In this document: piece by piece, positions 33,266 through 45,955 of the stretch
Layout: each line of letters begins with the position of its first letter
Numbering within the stretch: the stretch's first letter is position 1
Assembly (NCBI GenBank): GCA_032209605.1
Contig: JASFXZ010000009.1
Span: 16,727,553 to 16,791,552 of the forward strand
DNA: 64,000 nt
Direction: 5' to 3'
From: Mactromeris polynyma
Lineage: Eukaryota; Mollusca; Bivalvia; Venerida; Mactridae
The notes under the pieces: model-generated
Told to the model about the DNA's origin: nothing
Seen by the model: the letters and a program-made list of their open reading frames with translations, nothing else
Databases searched by the model: none
Program-made: the position numbers and the translations under genes

Positions 33266-33970
33266 GCAAATTAACTTAACATTTCCATGACGTCATCATT
33301 AAATCTAGATTCGTTGACAGAATGCATTCATCTTTTTTGCTGTCTGTCAAAGGCTAATGTTACAAGTTAAAATCTGAAAGGTACAAAATCCTGTTAGGGC
33401 CAGCGCGATCTCGAGAAAAAAACGAGAGATTCGTTTTTTAAAATCTCGCCTTTTTTTCTTTCAAATTTGTAGATCTCTTGTACTTTGTATACAAAAACTA
33501 TTTTCATTTGAAATTTGATAAAAAAATGTGAGGTTCTACCACAAAATCTCGAATTTTTTCCTGGTTGTTTCAGAGTAGAGAAAAAGATGCGCCGAAGTAA
33601 ATGTGAAATCTCGCATTTTTTATCGAATTAAAAAAACTTACCCATATATATCAGAATTACATAGGTTACAAAAATGTGAGTGGGTACACGTCTTGATATG
33701 AATTATATGTTTTTGTTTTAGTGCTGCAAATACATGTATATACAATTCGTTATCTTGTGTTTTTATGAACATATTAACTTGAGATAGTAATCTTTTGAAG
33801 CTCAGTTGGAAGAAAGTCCAATTAACACTATCAAAGTTTCCTTACAAAACTACAGTTGGATATAGTTCATTCTAATTCATCAGGTCCGAACATTTATTTC
33901 GTATAAAACATGGCCTCGAATAGCTCATATCAATTCGACGATACATGGGGACCTGCTATTTATTTTGAAT
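33266..33970. other. 3' flank of the Spatzle-like gene; nothing recognised
   Basis: Contains four or five loose repeats of aaatctcg(ca) between 33410 and 33620. No coding signal. Confidence 0.4.
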
Positions 33971-34530
33971 GATTCCAAGTATGCGGATAGAAGGTTGTCG
34001 AATGATTCCAAGTATGCGGATAGAAGGTTGTCGAATGATTCCAAGTAAGCGGATGGAAGGTTGTCGAATGATTCCAAGTATGCGGATAGAAGGTTGGCGA
34101 ATTATTCCAAGTATGCGGCTGGAAGGTTGGCGAATTATTCCAAGTATGCGGCTGGAAGGTTGTCGAATGATTCCCAGTATGCGGCTGGAAGGTTGTCGAA
34201 TGATTCATAGTATGCGGCTGGAAGATTGTCGAATGATTCCAAGTATGCGGCTGGAAGGTTGTCGAATGATTCCAAGTATGCAGCTAGAAGGTTGTCGAAT
34301 GATTCCAAGTATGCGGCTGGAAGGTTGTCGAATGATTCCAAGTATGCGGCTGGAAGGTTGTCGAATGATTTTAAGTATGCGGATAGAAGGTTGTCGAATG
34401 ATTTCAAGTATGCGGATAGAAGTGCCGAATGATTTCAAGTATGCGGTTAGAAGGTTGTCGAATGATTCCAAGTATGCGGGTAGAAGGTTGTCGAATGATT
34501 CCAAGTATGCGGTAAGAAGGTTGTCGAATG
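33971..34530 (+). repeat. 33-bp minisatellite, about 17 units
   Basis: Unit gattccaagtatgcggctgg plus aaggttgtcgaat, exactly 33 bp, with ggatag/ggctgg and other point variants and one shortened unit near 34415. Because 33 is divisible by three, several frames on both strands stay open for hundreds of bases; none has a signal peptide or recognisable domain, so I do not call a gene. Confidence 0.93.
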
Positions 34531-35851
34531 AATGAGGTCCGATAGTATCTAAGACGGTTCAAACTATAAAACATTGTTCACAACTTTGTCAAAGTTTTCT
34601 TTATATCGAACACTTTAATAGTGTCAAAAGGCCTTACACACCAGAAGATCGATATACGGTCCAAGATGTGTATCGGAACCCACTTGTGATCACCCCTCAC
34701 ACATCTTGTCCCCGTAAATAATGTTTGACTATTGTCAACAATACAAAACTGTTGGTTAATCAAGTCAATAGCAGTCATATTTATTTTCTAAGTCTGTGCA
34801 ATGCAAATACAACATAATTTATTACGTTTTAGTGAGTTTTTAAACCCTGTTTAGGATTTATATGATTTTGGAACGGTTGTGTAAGATTCTGTGGTCAGAC
34901 CTAACCAGTCATCATCGGGTAGCTGGCAGGTGACTCAAACGAATCCGAGCTTTGTTAGGGATAACTTATTTAAAGCGTAGCGTCATCAGTAGCATACACA
35001 GAGTTTTGAACCATGAAGTTTAACTATTGGCCGCCTTGCATTCTAGCGGGTGGGCCGATCATGTATCACCTGGTGACAAAGTATGGGTTACATATGTTTA
35101 CACATTATAGGATTCTAACACCGCCGCCACCAGTGAAGTAAATGGAATATACCTTTGCAATAGCACAGAAGATGATTTCGTAATAGTTTTAAGGTAATGT
35201 CTTCTCGAGACCGACTTGCTTGCAGGACAGCTCAATCCGAACTGACGAAAACGATGGAAGGGTTCCGATTGCGCATGCGCGTGTATCATACGGCACATAG
35301 AGGCCATATATGTGGAACCAATTCCACTACATGTATCATGTAGATGTTTATACACTATTAGTTGCGCTACATCACCTCGTGTTGGCTTTATACTCATTAC
35401 CTTGTACTCATGCAGTTAAAAGTCATAATATACAATAAGAACCATACACATAGGCATGCTACTAGTATAACATATTAATTTTGAACATTACACTTTTTCA
35501 AATGTCCATTCATACTAAATACCGAACCCACACTGATATCGACACTCGCATTGGTCAGCTGCGAATATGTGTCGGGATAAAACAATACAAATATAATTAA
35601 ATTCGAATACTGATGTACAAACTTGCGCATTATTCCATGCTATGTATTCACCGGTCACCCGTTCGAGTGGTGATGTCAGTGTTAGCTTCGGGTTCGATAA
35701 TATATTTCATAAGTGGAATATCGACGTCAGTGCTGGCTCTATATTCCTCTAGATCGTTATTCAATGCGCCATCGTCATTGAAACCATGTTATACACTCTT
35801 CTTGTATCTCGTGTATATGCTAATTGTATGTCCCGATGTAAAATATGTGTA
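34531..35851. other. intergenic, nothing recognised
   Basis: No family motif on either strand. A 99-codon minus-strand frame at 35098-35397 lacks any recognisable feature. Confidence 0.4.
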
Positions 35852-36018
35852 CAGTAAAATCTCACTTAAATACCACCTCAATTAAAGACCACCTCAAAAT
35901 TAAGTACACACTTTTCAAGTCCATTTTCACTGTTCAGCTCTTTTATTCAACCTCAATATTAAAACCAAATCAATTTCAAGACCAGTATTCAAGGGTTCTA
36001 ATGGTGGGTTTACTTATA
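35852..36018 (+). mobile_element. MITE (CAGTAAAACC family), degenerate
   Basis: Starts CAGTAAAATCTCACTTAAAT and contains accacctcaattaaagacca and ttcaacctcaatatta family words. The right end is eroded (ggtgggtttact). Confidence 0.55.
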
Positions 36019-37729
36019 TAATAGTAATGTCTAGGTTAAGACAGAAGCACACATACAGACATTACTAGTACAATGGTTACTATATTTAATTTCATCTGTC
36101 GTAGGTAATTTTCAATCTTGTTTGCCTAGAAGTTAGGTTGTGAAACACAGATATCCAATGAAAACATGAAGATAGTGTAGAATCAGGCCTCATTTTCAAA
36201 TGAGTTCTATTGTGGCCCGTTTCAAACGCAAACTGTCCAAGCGCTGTTATTTTGAGTACTAGAACACATGGCGGTGAGGACCAGGTTGTGAAGCGATATG
36301 GATCAGCTTTGAAATATACCTACAGAAAGGGAAAAGGATATAACTATTTGGTTTATACTGATAAATATTCATTTCAACGAAACCTTTTACACCCTTCTTC
36401 GTGTACGGAATCATCCAGCATCGTAGTATTCTAATGTGATTACACGTTCCCTTATTACTAAACCTCCGTTAGGATATAATTTGCAACAAACAAACAAATT
36501 GTTTTTGGTATAAGCCGTGGGAACCGCCGACCAACATATATATATATATATATTATAACAATACAAATGTGCATTCATTATATTCCAAACAACATAACAT
36601 ATTACAACATTATACATATAATCCAAAAATTATCTAGTACAAGCTTACACATTAATCGAATCTTGATACACGGTTGATACCTTCATACATTTACAAGATA
36701 AATGCACATGAAAGTAATACATATCAGTCTTATTGTGCACATTATTTCACAATTACACCTGCGTAGAATTCCAAAAAAGAAAAGACGTACAACTGAGCTG
36801 AATGGATATTTAGCGCCAAAACTTACTTATACTTACACAGAATCTCGTGCAAATACATGCGAGACACCTGCCGGGGAATTCTTATCTAGGGAAATTAATA
36901 TTCGTCTAATTCATAACTTCAAACGAAAAAATTACATTTATTGTTGGGAACTAATAAACGCAACATCCAACAAAAAATAATCCTTTTGAATTATGGTTTG
37001 TGTATATCTGTGGAAAGCTGTTCTCAAATCATTTCAAAGTGTCTCCAAGTAGATTACAGACACAACAACAATGTATATTTAACACTTGCAATGCTCGGGA
37101 AAATAAGAAGAGCACTGGATTACTTCGTATTGTACATTAAAATTTCGAAAGCCATGTGGTAACATTTCATGAATTCATGATTTCATCTTTTTAGATTCAC
37201 AATTTCAAATTCACGAGCTCGCGAATTGACGACATTGAATTCACGATTTCAACTTCATAAACTCATGATTCAACTCAATAATATTAATTATATTTGAATG
37301 AGATTTCTAGAAGTTATACAAAAATGTATTGTGTTATTAACCATTTGTTCCATTATTGATTTTTCGACGTAGCTGTATAATATTGATCTTAACCTACATT
37401 TTAGACCAATCACATATTGTATATGAAGCGCGTTGTTTAAATATGCAACAAATTAGACGATTTTATTGATTCATACATTCAGCGGAGAGGCATCCAACGG
37501 GGTGTCTCGAAAATATAATTCACTTTCCCGTAGCCTCTGGCGAAATCAAAGTTCCGAAATAGGACGATTCTTTAGACATCATTCTATCTACGCCGCTCAT
37601 CTATAGATAGTTGTTGTTTATAATGTCACACATGTATGGGACACAGCAGTATTTACAAGATCACAAATATGTTGAGAAAAAATCTACCGTGTTTTAATTG
37701 GAAGATTACTAATTACTAGTACTGATACA
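36019..37729. other. intergenic with a (TA)n run and a gaattc-rich fragment
   Basis: (TA)n at ~36536-36553. 37163-37275 resembles part of the 32233 foldback (attcatgatttcatc, gaattcacgatttcaac). No gene recognised. Confidence 0.45.
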
Positions 37730-37807
37730 CAGTATGACTAAACTCAATAATCAGACCAACCACTTTATGGCGGACCCATTGGTGGTATCATTATTGAGTT
37801 GTTACTG
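37730..37807 (+). mobile_element. short MITE (CAGTAAAACC family)
   Basis: 78 bp from CAGTATGACTAAACTCAATA to tattgagttgttactg, followed by TA. A compact hairpin version of the family. Confidence 0.5.
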
Positions 37808-39802
37808 TATATATAATTATATACGATAGGTTATTTGAAAACGCCTGGCTGATGTAGAGTGAAAAGCAAACGATTTTTCTGGACGGTCACAAAAGGCTAA
37901 GGTGCACAACAGGGGGTCAACTTTTATTGCACTTGCTTCCGCTTATACTTGTAGTAAAGGGGAAATCGATAATAAATTGATGTGTAGCATTTACAGTGCT
38001 AGAAGAATAGTAACCTTGAGACATAATCTGGTCACTTCACAGCCGATTTGGGGACCAGGGCACCTTTCGCCCCCGGTGGAATCAGGTCTTGGAAGGGATC
38101 GTATAGATGACACAACCAGTATAATTATTTAAAAAAAAGGTTTGTCCTGCCTGAAACACACTATAATGGTCCCTGGTCCTGCTGACCCGATCCATAGCGT
38201 AAAAACGTCTTAAAACAAAACAAAAGGATGTATTCCTACTCAAATCCTAAGACAACCATGAAGATAAATAATATTTATTGTATTGTTGTTAAAATGTCAA
38301 TAATGGTGGATAGATTACAGAGATAAAAACCTTGTATGTTAATGTAAATATATATTATTATACAAATCCACGATGTGGAATAGTTTTACATATAATATTG
38401 CGTGATATTTGCAGGCACCACAGTATCTTTCGTACCCAAAATTATTTGTATTTGCAATTTTAATTGGTAATTACACGACATAGTGTTTATTACAAATGCT
38501 AAGTGAAACGAATTACTTTTTTTTCTATTTTATTTCCTGAGCAAAACGTTTGCCTATAGTTCATTTTCAATAATAGAATAATCTCGTGTTTCATCAACAA
38601 AATCGAACTCCATTTGTTTTTAAGTACATAAAACATAATGTTTTAAGCGTTTATCGGGTACATAGATCTAAGTTAGCCCTAAGCTACATGTTATTGTGTC
38701 ATACCAGTTATCAGTCGGTGATCATCGGAAAATTTACGATCACTTACGGAAACTACCGACAGACAAATCGTCTGTTGACCAGTAGCCCCATCGATATCGA
38801 CTTGCATCGGCTGCATTTATCTGATGAGCGATATTGTTGTGTATGTCACGAATTCACAATCTGAACTTCACGAACTTCACAAGTTCATGATTTTAACGTC
38901 GCGAATAAACGATTTCATCTTCATGTAGCTGAAATCATAAATTCGTGAATTTGAAATCGTGAAATCGTGAAATCGTAAATTCATTAGTTGAACTCGTGAA
39001 TTCATTATGTTGAATATGCGAATTCTTGAAGCATAAATGTCTCCACCAGGCATTCATTATACTTTATATCTGCACGAATAGCGCAAAGCAGTTATTTTAT
39101 TTACTGAAATTTTAGTTAAAATCTATGACGCTTGCAATATGAAAGTGAATACCTAACTTATCCGGATCTCGGCAACAGTTATGAACAGCGTCCCAACTTT
39201 TCAGTCCAAATGACAATGCAGAGTATGAGTTTGTATGGGGATATTGGGTCGTCCAGGCTTGACACACGTGACCACTGACGGTTCGGTTCATGATACCATT
39301 GTACAAGTATGCCACACCATAGTAGCAATCTATATACAAAGAGAGATGCTTAAAGCGCCTGACTCCGGTCCCATGTTGACACACATGACCACTGACGGTA
39401 TGCTTGGTATCGTCCGAAAAAAATATCAAGTCCCGTCGAAATGAAATGGGTTATTCGAAACCATGTATTATTCGAAACCATGTATTATTCGAAATATTAT
39501 AATCTGATGTTTGTAAAAACTTGTTTACAAATTTGAAAACGAATGACATTCTTACCGACGCAAATATTTTTATTTCACTGAATTTGACACATTTTGTAAT
39601 AAATGACATTTATATTTCTTCCGGGATGCACATTGCTCCAGGCACGCTATATGCATGTGACAATCACTGAAATGAAACATGTATAAACAGTTTATGATAT
39701 CAAGACATGCATGCTTAATGGCATATATTGCTTTTCTGTTGTCGTAGATAATGCTGTCCGATTTGTAATTTCTAATTTAAATTCCTACTTTCGTTTTGAT
39801 GT
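37808..39802. other. intergenic with small repeats
   Basis: 38850-39052 is a partial gaattc foldback copy. 39260 and 39379 share gaccactgacgg with flanks, and 39450-39497 has an ~18-bp unit (accatgtattattcgaa) repeated two to three times. No gene recognised. Confidence 0.5.
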
Positions 39803-40090
39803 CTAAATATAGGCTACTTTCGGTTCAGAAACGCATCTCGATATCGAACTAATAGAAGGTCGATTTGTGAAATGCAATGCAATCTGGATGATTTGAAACA
39901 ACCACACAGCTACCAAAATAGAGAATACAACAGTTATTGTCGCTTTAACATGGGAAATGTTCTCAGATTGAGTTTTAGACACTCGAGTGTCCGATGCGAA
40001 CAACGGTGGTAAATGAGTGTCGTTTATTCTTTGTGTCAGTTTCAGGAATAAATCTGAGTACCGCGGAAAATAAATATAAACTTTTGACAT
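39803..40090 (-). CDS. hypothetical small membrane protein, doubtful
   Basis: A 95-codon frame with one hydrophobic stretch (ITVVFSILVAVWLFQIIQIA) preceded by a short polar region. No signal peptide, repeats or family match that I recognise. It could be an exon of an unseen gene or chance. Confidence 0.18.
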   Translation of the reverse strand: MSKVYIYFPRYSDLFLKLTQRINDTHLPPLFASDTRVSKTQSENISHVKATITVVFSILVAVWLFQIIQIALHFTNRPSISSISRCVSEPKVAYI

Positions 40091-40334
40091 CTGAATGCAG
40101 AGTGGCGAGTATTGGTTAAATTACTATACGGTGCCAGATTTATTTCAATTAATGAATGCGGTAGATGAAGAGCAACAAGGCAGATAGGTAGTTGATATTT
40201 GACGATGTTGACTAACACACGTGTTACACTAGCCTGTATTTCAGCTTTCTGTTAGTTTTCTACGACGAATTGTCCCCTTGCTTAATCAAAACGTCAATAT
40301 CGCGGGTAACTCAGTGAGCATAAATATAAACAAT

Positions 40335-40610
40335 AATTATTTTGAAAAAAGATGGTTGGCGCAATTTTGAAGGTTAATATTTGTTGTGCAACATAAAAAA
40401 TGCCGAGATGTTATGATTGCTTGTAACTCCAGATCCAAAATGGATTTCGATAAATTCCCCGAAATTCAGTGGATTTCGGTAAGATTGTGTACCCCTAATC
40501 GAAAGGTTAACCAACCCGCGTCAAGGTTTCAAACGTTGTTCGGTTAAAGAGAACTTGCCTTGGTGGTTAACGTAAGATTTGATCAACACTGATATATGCA
40601 ATTATCAACT
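40335..40610 (+). repeat. dispersed repeat, copy 1
   Basis: Shares tgaaaaaagatggt, ctccagatcc, ggatttcg, gaaattcagtg, cgaaaggttaaccaa and caaacgttgttcggtt in the same order with 59631-59893. About 270 bp, noncoding. The class is unknown. Confidence 0.7.
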
Positions 40611-42564
40611 ATATGAACTAGAAATAAACTCGGCGTCTGAACCCAGTCTGTGTCATTATAACATTATGCTGATTACACCAATAAACGTAAATGCTATGTG
40701 AGGTAACACAGTAAATCCTACGCGCACAAATAAATATAGATAACATAATATTCTCCTCCGCTTAAACGTTGGTATGCTAACTATAAACAAGAAATATATC
40801 TTTTAAAAAAGATAAACGGCGGACCTATCTTATCAGGGTCATTTCATACATGCTGTTTTCTCGTAGATTCTTGCCCCTAAGCAGAAAAGTCATTGCAAGT
40901 TCTTTCAGTACACAGTTTACTTACATATTTTTCATTTTAAACTACAACAAAAAACATTAATGTAAACCAAGCAAGATGTGTTTATGTATTGCAATGAAAC
41001 GCGTGCTTAAAAAACATAAGGTCAGTAATCTGGATTGTCTGGAAGCTTTCTCATTAGATTCATGCCCCTGGGGAATCTGCCTCGTTCTGGTTTGTAAACA
41101 ATTTATGACGTAAAAAGATGATTCAATATCGAAGTGATAATGTTCGCACTTCTTACGAAAACCCCGTTTGGTGTCTCTTGAGTGAAAATATGATTGGTCA
41201 GATTTTAAAAGCCCGCTTCGAGGACAACATTTGGTTGGTAAAAATGTAGGTCAAAATCAATGTTATACAGCTACGCCGAAAAAGTGGGGAAGAATATTAC
41301 ATTGTAAAATATACTGTCCAGCGACTAGACCCAGGTTAGAGTCACACGAATACGCTACAATACGGATCCCACTGTTCGAGTTGCTTGTCAAACATTTAAT
41401 GTAAACTGCCTGTCATGCTTGATATTCTCCGTTATGATCTTGACACTGTTTATGTCAGAAATTTGTGACGTACAAGATTGAATAATGTTTACATTCAATG
41501 TTTGGCAAACAATTATAACCTTCTCATTTCTACGTTGGGATATTCCGTTGATATCCTTAGTTGAGAGTAGAAGGTACCGGAATGGTCGTAGGTAATATTT
41601 TGTATTATTGTTCATAAGAACGATAAACAACAAGTCCACTGGGAGTGCACACCTTTTATTCTATTGTAACATAGTTTATGATAAATTCACATAAGTCCAG
41701 TGATAATCTTATAGTTAACTTTTCTAGCAATTATCTATAATTATATTAATAATTTCACAGCTTAAAACAGTCTAAGATATTAACCTGACTGAGCTCCCGA
41801 TACCAACTCCCATTATCCCCTCGTGCGCGGCTATTATCAGTATCTTTCTTACTGTATTTCGGGCAATATTGACCAATCCCGAAAGCCATAACCTTAATCG
41901 CCAACCACGTCACTCACTAATTAACTGACGTGGTGCGTAATTCTACCCTGTTTCTAACGGATAACCAAATATGTCAGAGATCCTGACCCAGGGCAAAGTT
42001 CATGTATTTGTGTAGAATTATTTATCAAGTGCACAAAGAAATTCTTATCATTCTTATCTACACGTGTATATATTCCCAGCCAATGTGAAAGGTTAATAGA
42101 CTGGCTACAGTAACCCGTTGAATACAACATCTTTACAGCGAGTTAAAATGATATCACATGATTTAAACAAACTTGCCACCCGATATCCAATATAATGTAT
42201 GAATCGATAATGAAAGCCTTGCATGCTGACAATGTTGTGTATTACGTACATTAGTACATTATGCGTATAATTAAATGCAAATTTAATTTCAATCGTGGCA
42301 AGCTGTACTGCGCTTGTCGTCCCGTCTATTTAAACTATCATCGTATATCAGAAACTACGCATGTGTGTGTGTGCATGTATGTGAACGAATATAGCGTGTA
42401 GTGTACTTTATTCTTTATCAGAATTGGATGAATAACGCATTGTTGTTAAGTTATGTATGCATTGTGCATGGATGAGCGATACATCGTAAATAATAGTGAA
42501 TGATCATACAGATAACATTTAACGATCTGCGTTAAAGTTAAGGATTTAAACAGTTCGAATTAAG
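40611..42564. other. intergenic 5' flank of the hexosaminidase gene
   Basis: No coding signal. 41247-41276 is the ~30-bp sequence also found just upstream of the GMC coding exon. I saw no obvious TATA box near the hexosaminidase start. Confidence 0.4.
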
Positions 42565-45300
42565 ATGGCGCCATCTGTGAGATGGTATACGGGGAATAAT
42601 AGTTTGATGAAGAAGTTACATACTATTGTGTCATTTCTATATCGGCGACCTGGTTTATGTTTGCTGATTCTAAGTGTCGTTGTTTTTGTTGGATACGCTT
42701 CAGTTACTTTGTTTGGTGGAAGTATAGCATTAGATGAAGAACAGGTTGCGGTGAATTACATTGCAAACAATCTACTAGTCAATGTACAGATGATGGACAA
42801 CTTGGCACAGACTGGTACCCTACGTATTGTATTCACAAATGGTGGGTACCAAACAATACAACCGGGTCTTTGGAGGATATATTTTAATTCTTTCGGAACA
42901 TTTACGACCAAAACAACAGGTGGCTTTGGTGTATATTGGGTAAATGCTGGTTTATACTATCTGGTTCCTATTGAAGAACAGTTTCAAGGACTTTCTCCTG
43001 GGAAGAGTGTAACATTAATCTTGGAAGGCTGGAAAACTATTTCCCGCACGGACTTTTTACCGAACTGGTACGTGTGGTCTCCGAAGGGGGCGACTGTACC
43101 GGCAATTATAGCGGTTACTACGGACGAGACTCTGCCTTTTGTCGGTGCTTTTAACGAATCTTCCAAATGGAAAAGAAGTGTTAACGACCTTTACAATCCA
43201 TACACTCCCGACCAAAGGTTCAAAATGCATGTATTACCGAAACAAACGTCATTCTCGGAACAGCTTAATGTAATACCCACTCCAACAACTGTGAAAATGT
43301 CATCCACCGAAAAACTTGTCATAGATAGGTCGTGGGTGGTGGTAAAATTTACTGACACAGATAACGGATCTAGATCAAACGTTTTAGCTAAAAGGCTTGG
43401 TTTCCTTGAAGCAAATGAAGCGCCACCTGGTGGTAATTATTTTGAATTTTTGACGAATTTGAAACTCGACGAAGATGAATATACAGTTGAATTCAACAGC
43501 AAATCAAAAACAGTAACAATCAGTTCAAGAGGACTTAAAGGTGCTTTTTACGCAACTCAAACGTTGTTCATGATTATAGGCCACAGTGGAAGTCCAATAT
43601 CAAATTCGTTTCAAGAAATATTTATACATGACAAACCGAGGTTTGCTTATCGCGGTTTAATGTTGGATGTAGTCAGAAATTTTCATTCCAAAGAAACTAT
43701 TCTCAAATTGTTGGACCTGATGTCTACGTACAAGATGAACACATTACACTTTCATCTCTCTGACGATGAAGGCTGGCGTTTGGAGATACCCGGCATACCG
43801 GAACTGACCGAATACGGTTCCAAGCGTTGTCATGATTTTGATAAATGCTTAAATCCTAGTTTAGGTTCTGGTCCATTTACAACCACTTCCGGTTCAGGAT
43901 ATTACAGCGTTAGTGATTTTAGAGAAATATTAAGATACGCTGCGAAAAGACACATACAAATCATACCGGAATTTGACATGCCTGGTCATGCGTTCTCTGC
44001 TGTTTCTGCAATGTCACACCGTGATCGAAACAGGCAAAAGAGTGAATTATTAGTAAAATCTGAATCGTACCTGCTTTCAGATGATGAGTCAAGTGTGCGC
44101 TCAGTTCAAGGGTGGACTGGTAATGCCATTAACCCTTGTCTTAACACAACGTATTTATTTGTAGATAGACTTATATCAGCATTGAAGACAATTTACTACA
44201 AGACGCAACAGTTAGATATCGTTCACTTTGGTGGGGATGAAGTTGCAAGGGGGGTATGGGCAGAATCTGCTTCATGCAAACGACTGTTTCAAAGCAAGAA
44301 GCCAGATCATGTCACAATAAAGAGAATGTTTATGTTGACCATTGGGGATATTGCCGACAAGTATGGACTTAAAATAGCATTATGGGAAGATGGAGCGTTC
44401 GGTAAAAGGCAGCCGTTTGATATCAAAGAGTTCAAACCAAAAGAGGTGTATATAAATACATGGAATAATATGTGGAACTATGGAGGAGGTGGATTGCCTA
44501 TTGCATTCTCTGATGCCGGGTATAAAGTAATTCTTTCTATGGCTACACATCTATATTTAGATCATCCGTATGAACCGGATCCGGAAGAACGGGGTTTATA
44601 CTGGGCCACTAGATTTATTGATACATACAAAATTTTCGGTCTAATGCCGATGGACGTATTTGCTAACGCAGACTTTGACCGTGATGGAAACCGGGTAGAC
44701 TTGAGCAAAATATGTCCTAGCGGAAAATGCCCCCAAATTATGAAACCGGACAATATAGTCGGTATGGAAGCCTGCGTTTGGTCGGAAGTGATTCGCAACG
44801 AAGACCAGCTGTTTAGTATGCTTTTCCCGCGCGCTTTGGCCGTTGCAGAGAGGGCGTGGCATAAAGGAGAGTGGGAAGACATTAATGATTCAGTCGAAAG
44901 AGAAAATGCAAAGAAAGAAGATTGGGCACATTTTGTACAATTGCTAGGGGAATCACATTTACCTATGTTAGACCTAATTGGAATAAAATACCGTGTTCCT
45001 CCACCCGGCATATACGTAAATCATGTTAAAAATACCATTGAATTTAATACTCTTTATCCAAATCACAAAATATTTGTATCTCTTGGAAACGGCATATGGC
45101 ATCGCGTAAAGTCAGAAGTTCCTATACCAAAGGGGTATACCGTGATTCGTGCAAAAACTAGTTCACCCGTTTTAGATCGCGAGAGTAGAATAGTATCTTT
45201 GCCTGTTAATGTATCTAATAGCAACGCGCCCTTGTTGTCTTCTCAACTCCTTGTTTATTGCTTATTCTGTTTTCTAACAATTGTTGGGCTTGGTAAATAA
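42565..45300 (+). CDS. GH20 beta-N-acetylhexosaminidase, chitobiase-type
   Basis: A 911-residue protein in one coding exon; the ATG (aagATGg) heads an uninterrupted frame. A hydrophobic segment at ~31-50 after basic residues looks like a type II signal anchor or uncleaved signal. Residues ~60-190 resemble the N-terminal carbohydrate-binding domain of bacterial chitobiases (CHB_HEX). A GH20b-like domain (~235-350) leads to the GH20 barrel from about RFAYRGLMLDVVRNFHS. The catalytic pair is D558-E559 in HFGGDEVARGVW; NTLHFHLSDDEGWR is another family signature. Residues ~800-880 resemble the C-terminal CHB_HEX_C domain. The last ~20 residues are hydrophobic, as in GPI-anchored proteins. The family removes terminal beta-linked GlcNAc (or GalNAc) from chitin oligomers or glycans via substrate-assisted catalysis. 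Extracellular, possibly membrane-bound, action is inferred. The domain order is shared with bacterial enzymes and with proteins reported from mollusc shells. Confidence 0.92.
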   Translation: MAPSVRWYTGNNSLMKKLHTIVSFLYRRPGLCLLILSVVVFVGYASVTLFGGSIALDEEQVAVNYIANNLLVNVQMMDNLAQTGTLRIVFTNGGYQTIQPGLWRIYFNSFGTFTTKTTGGFGVYWVNAGLYYLVPIEEQFQGLSPGKSVTLILEGWKTISRTDFLPNWYVWSPKGATVPAIIAVTTDETLPFVGAFNESSKWKRSVNDLYNPYTPDQRFKMHVLPKQTSFSEQLNVIPTPTTVKMSSTEKLVIDRSWVVVKFTDTDNGSRSNVLAKRLGFLEANEAPPGGNYFEFLTNLKLDEDEYTVEFNSKSKTVTISSRGLKGAFYATQTLFMIIGHSGSPISNSFQEIFIHDKPRFAYRGLMLDVVRNFHSKETILKLLDLMSTYKMNTLHFHLSDDEGWRLEIPGIPELTEYGSKRCHDFDKCLNPSLGSGPFTTTSGSGYYSVSDFREILRYAAKRHIQIIPEFDMPGHAFSAVSAMSHRDRNRQKSELLVKSESYLLSDDESSVRSVQGWTGNAINPCLNTTYLFVDRLISALKTIYYKTQQLDIVHFGGDEVARGVWAESASCKRLFQSKKPDHVTIKRMFMLTIGDIADKYGLKIALWEDGAFGKRQPFDIKEFKPKEVYINTWNNMWNYGGGGLPIAFSDAGYKVILSMATHLYLDHPYEPDPEERGLYWATRFIDTYKIFGLMPMDVFANADFDRDGNRVDLSKICPSGKCPQIMKPDNIVGMEACVWSEVIRNEDQLFSMLFPRALAVAERAWHKGEWEDINDSVERENAKKEDWAHFVQLLGESHLPMLDLIGIKYRVPPPGIYVNHVKNTIEFNTLYPNHKIFVSLGNGIWHRVKSEVPIPKGYTVIRAKTSSPVLDRESRIVSLPVNVSNSNAPLLSSQLLVYCLFCFLTIVGLGK

Positions 45301-45301
45301 A
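45296..45301 (+). other. AATAAA overlapping the hexosaminidase stop codon
   Basis: The hexamer spans Lys-stop (AAATAAA). A second AATAAA at 45628-45633 is a more usual distance from the stop and is the better candidate for 3' end formation. Confidence 0.35.
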
Positions 45302-45659
45302 GTTATGCACATGATCGTTTGTTTGTTGGTTGGTTTTAGAGTTTTGTAAACATACCTCGAATTATATCTATGATTTGCTGATTTCGAATTCTCACAAACC
45401 TGCATCGCTTTTTTGGAAAGCGCGCCTTTGATGTTTCTGACATCTGAGTTAACGTGAATGAAACAAACGACTTAATGTAGACAATATTGTATGTACATGT
45501 ACCTCGTCGTGAATAACACGCAGACATTTTAATACACCACTAGCTATAGCATGCATCACCTTTTACTTATAAGAACGTGAAGTGTGTGTATCATTTTATT
45601 GTCATTTGTTCACGTCGAACAATTAGGAATAAATTAATTATCTCTTTGTCCGCTCATAA
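45302..45659. other. 3' flank of hexosaminidase gene
   Basis: Contains AATAAA at 45628. Nothing else recognised. Confidence 0.4.
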
Positions 45660-45955
45660 CTTTTGAATCGCTTGAAGGATTTTGAAATACCTTGCCACAA
45701 ATGTTCGGCATATTGGGACGATGTGCCGAGCGCGTTTCCGTCGGCTCATTTGATGGTCATGGTCAGACTTTGATGTCAAAGGTCAAATGGATGTATTATA
45801 ACCCATTAAAGGATTTGGAAATAACTTGGTACAAATCAAGACGATGTGCAGAGCGCATGTTTCCACCACCTTGTTTTAAAGCTAAGGTCACACACACACA
45901 CACAGATCAAAAGTCATCGGACTATATTTCTTCTTTGCTCCATATCTTTTGAAAT
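45660..45955 (+). repeat. two-unit tandem repeat of a dispersed family
   Basis: The phrases aaggattttgaaatacctt...gacgatgtgccgagcgcgtt and aaggatttggaaataactt...gacgatgtgcagagcgcatg recur ~127 bp apart with ggtcaaaggtcaaatgg-like text between. A (CA)n run ends the second unit. Repeats of this wording are common in bivalve genomes to my knowledge. Confidence 0.6.

Noticed and set aside
33099..33290. Alternative frame over the last Spatzle-like exon, reading CNIKLSPCWYT and looking faintly like interleukin-17
   Set aside because: It is not in phase with the upstream exons, its stop and start give no signal peptide, and the phase-2 frame gives a better cysteine pattern.
35098..35397. 99-residue minus-strand frame
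   Set aside because: No hydrophobic leader, motif or supporting splice signals; similar frames are expected by chance.
44562..45011. 149-residue minus-strand frame within the hexosaminidase gene
   Set aside because: Antisense shadow of a well-supported coding region.
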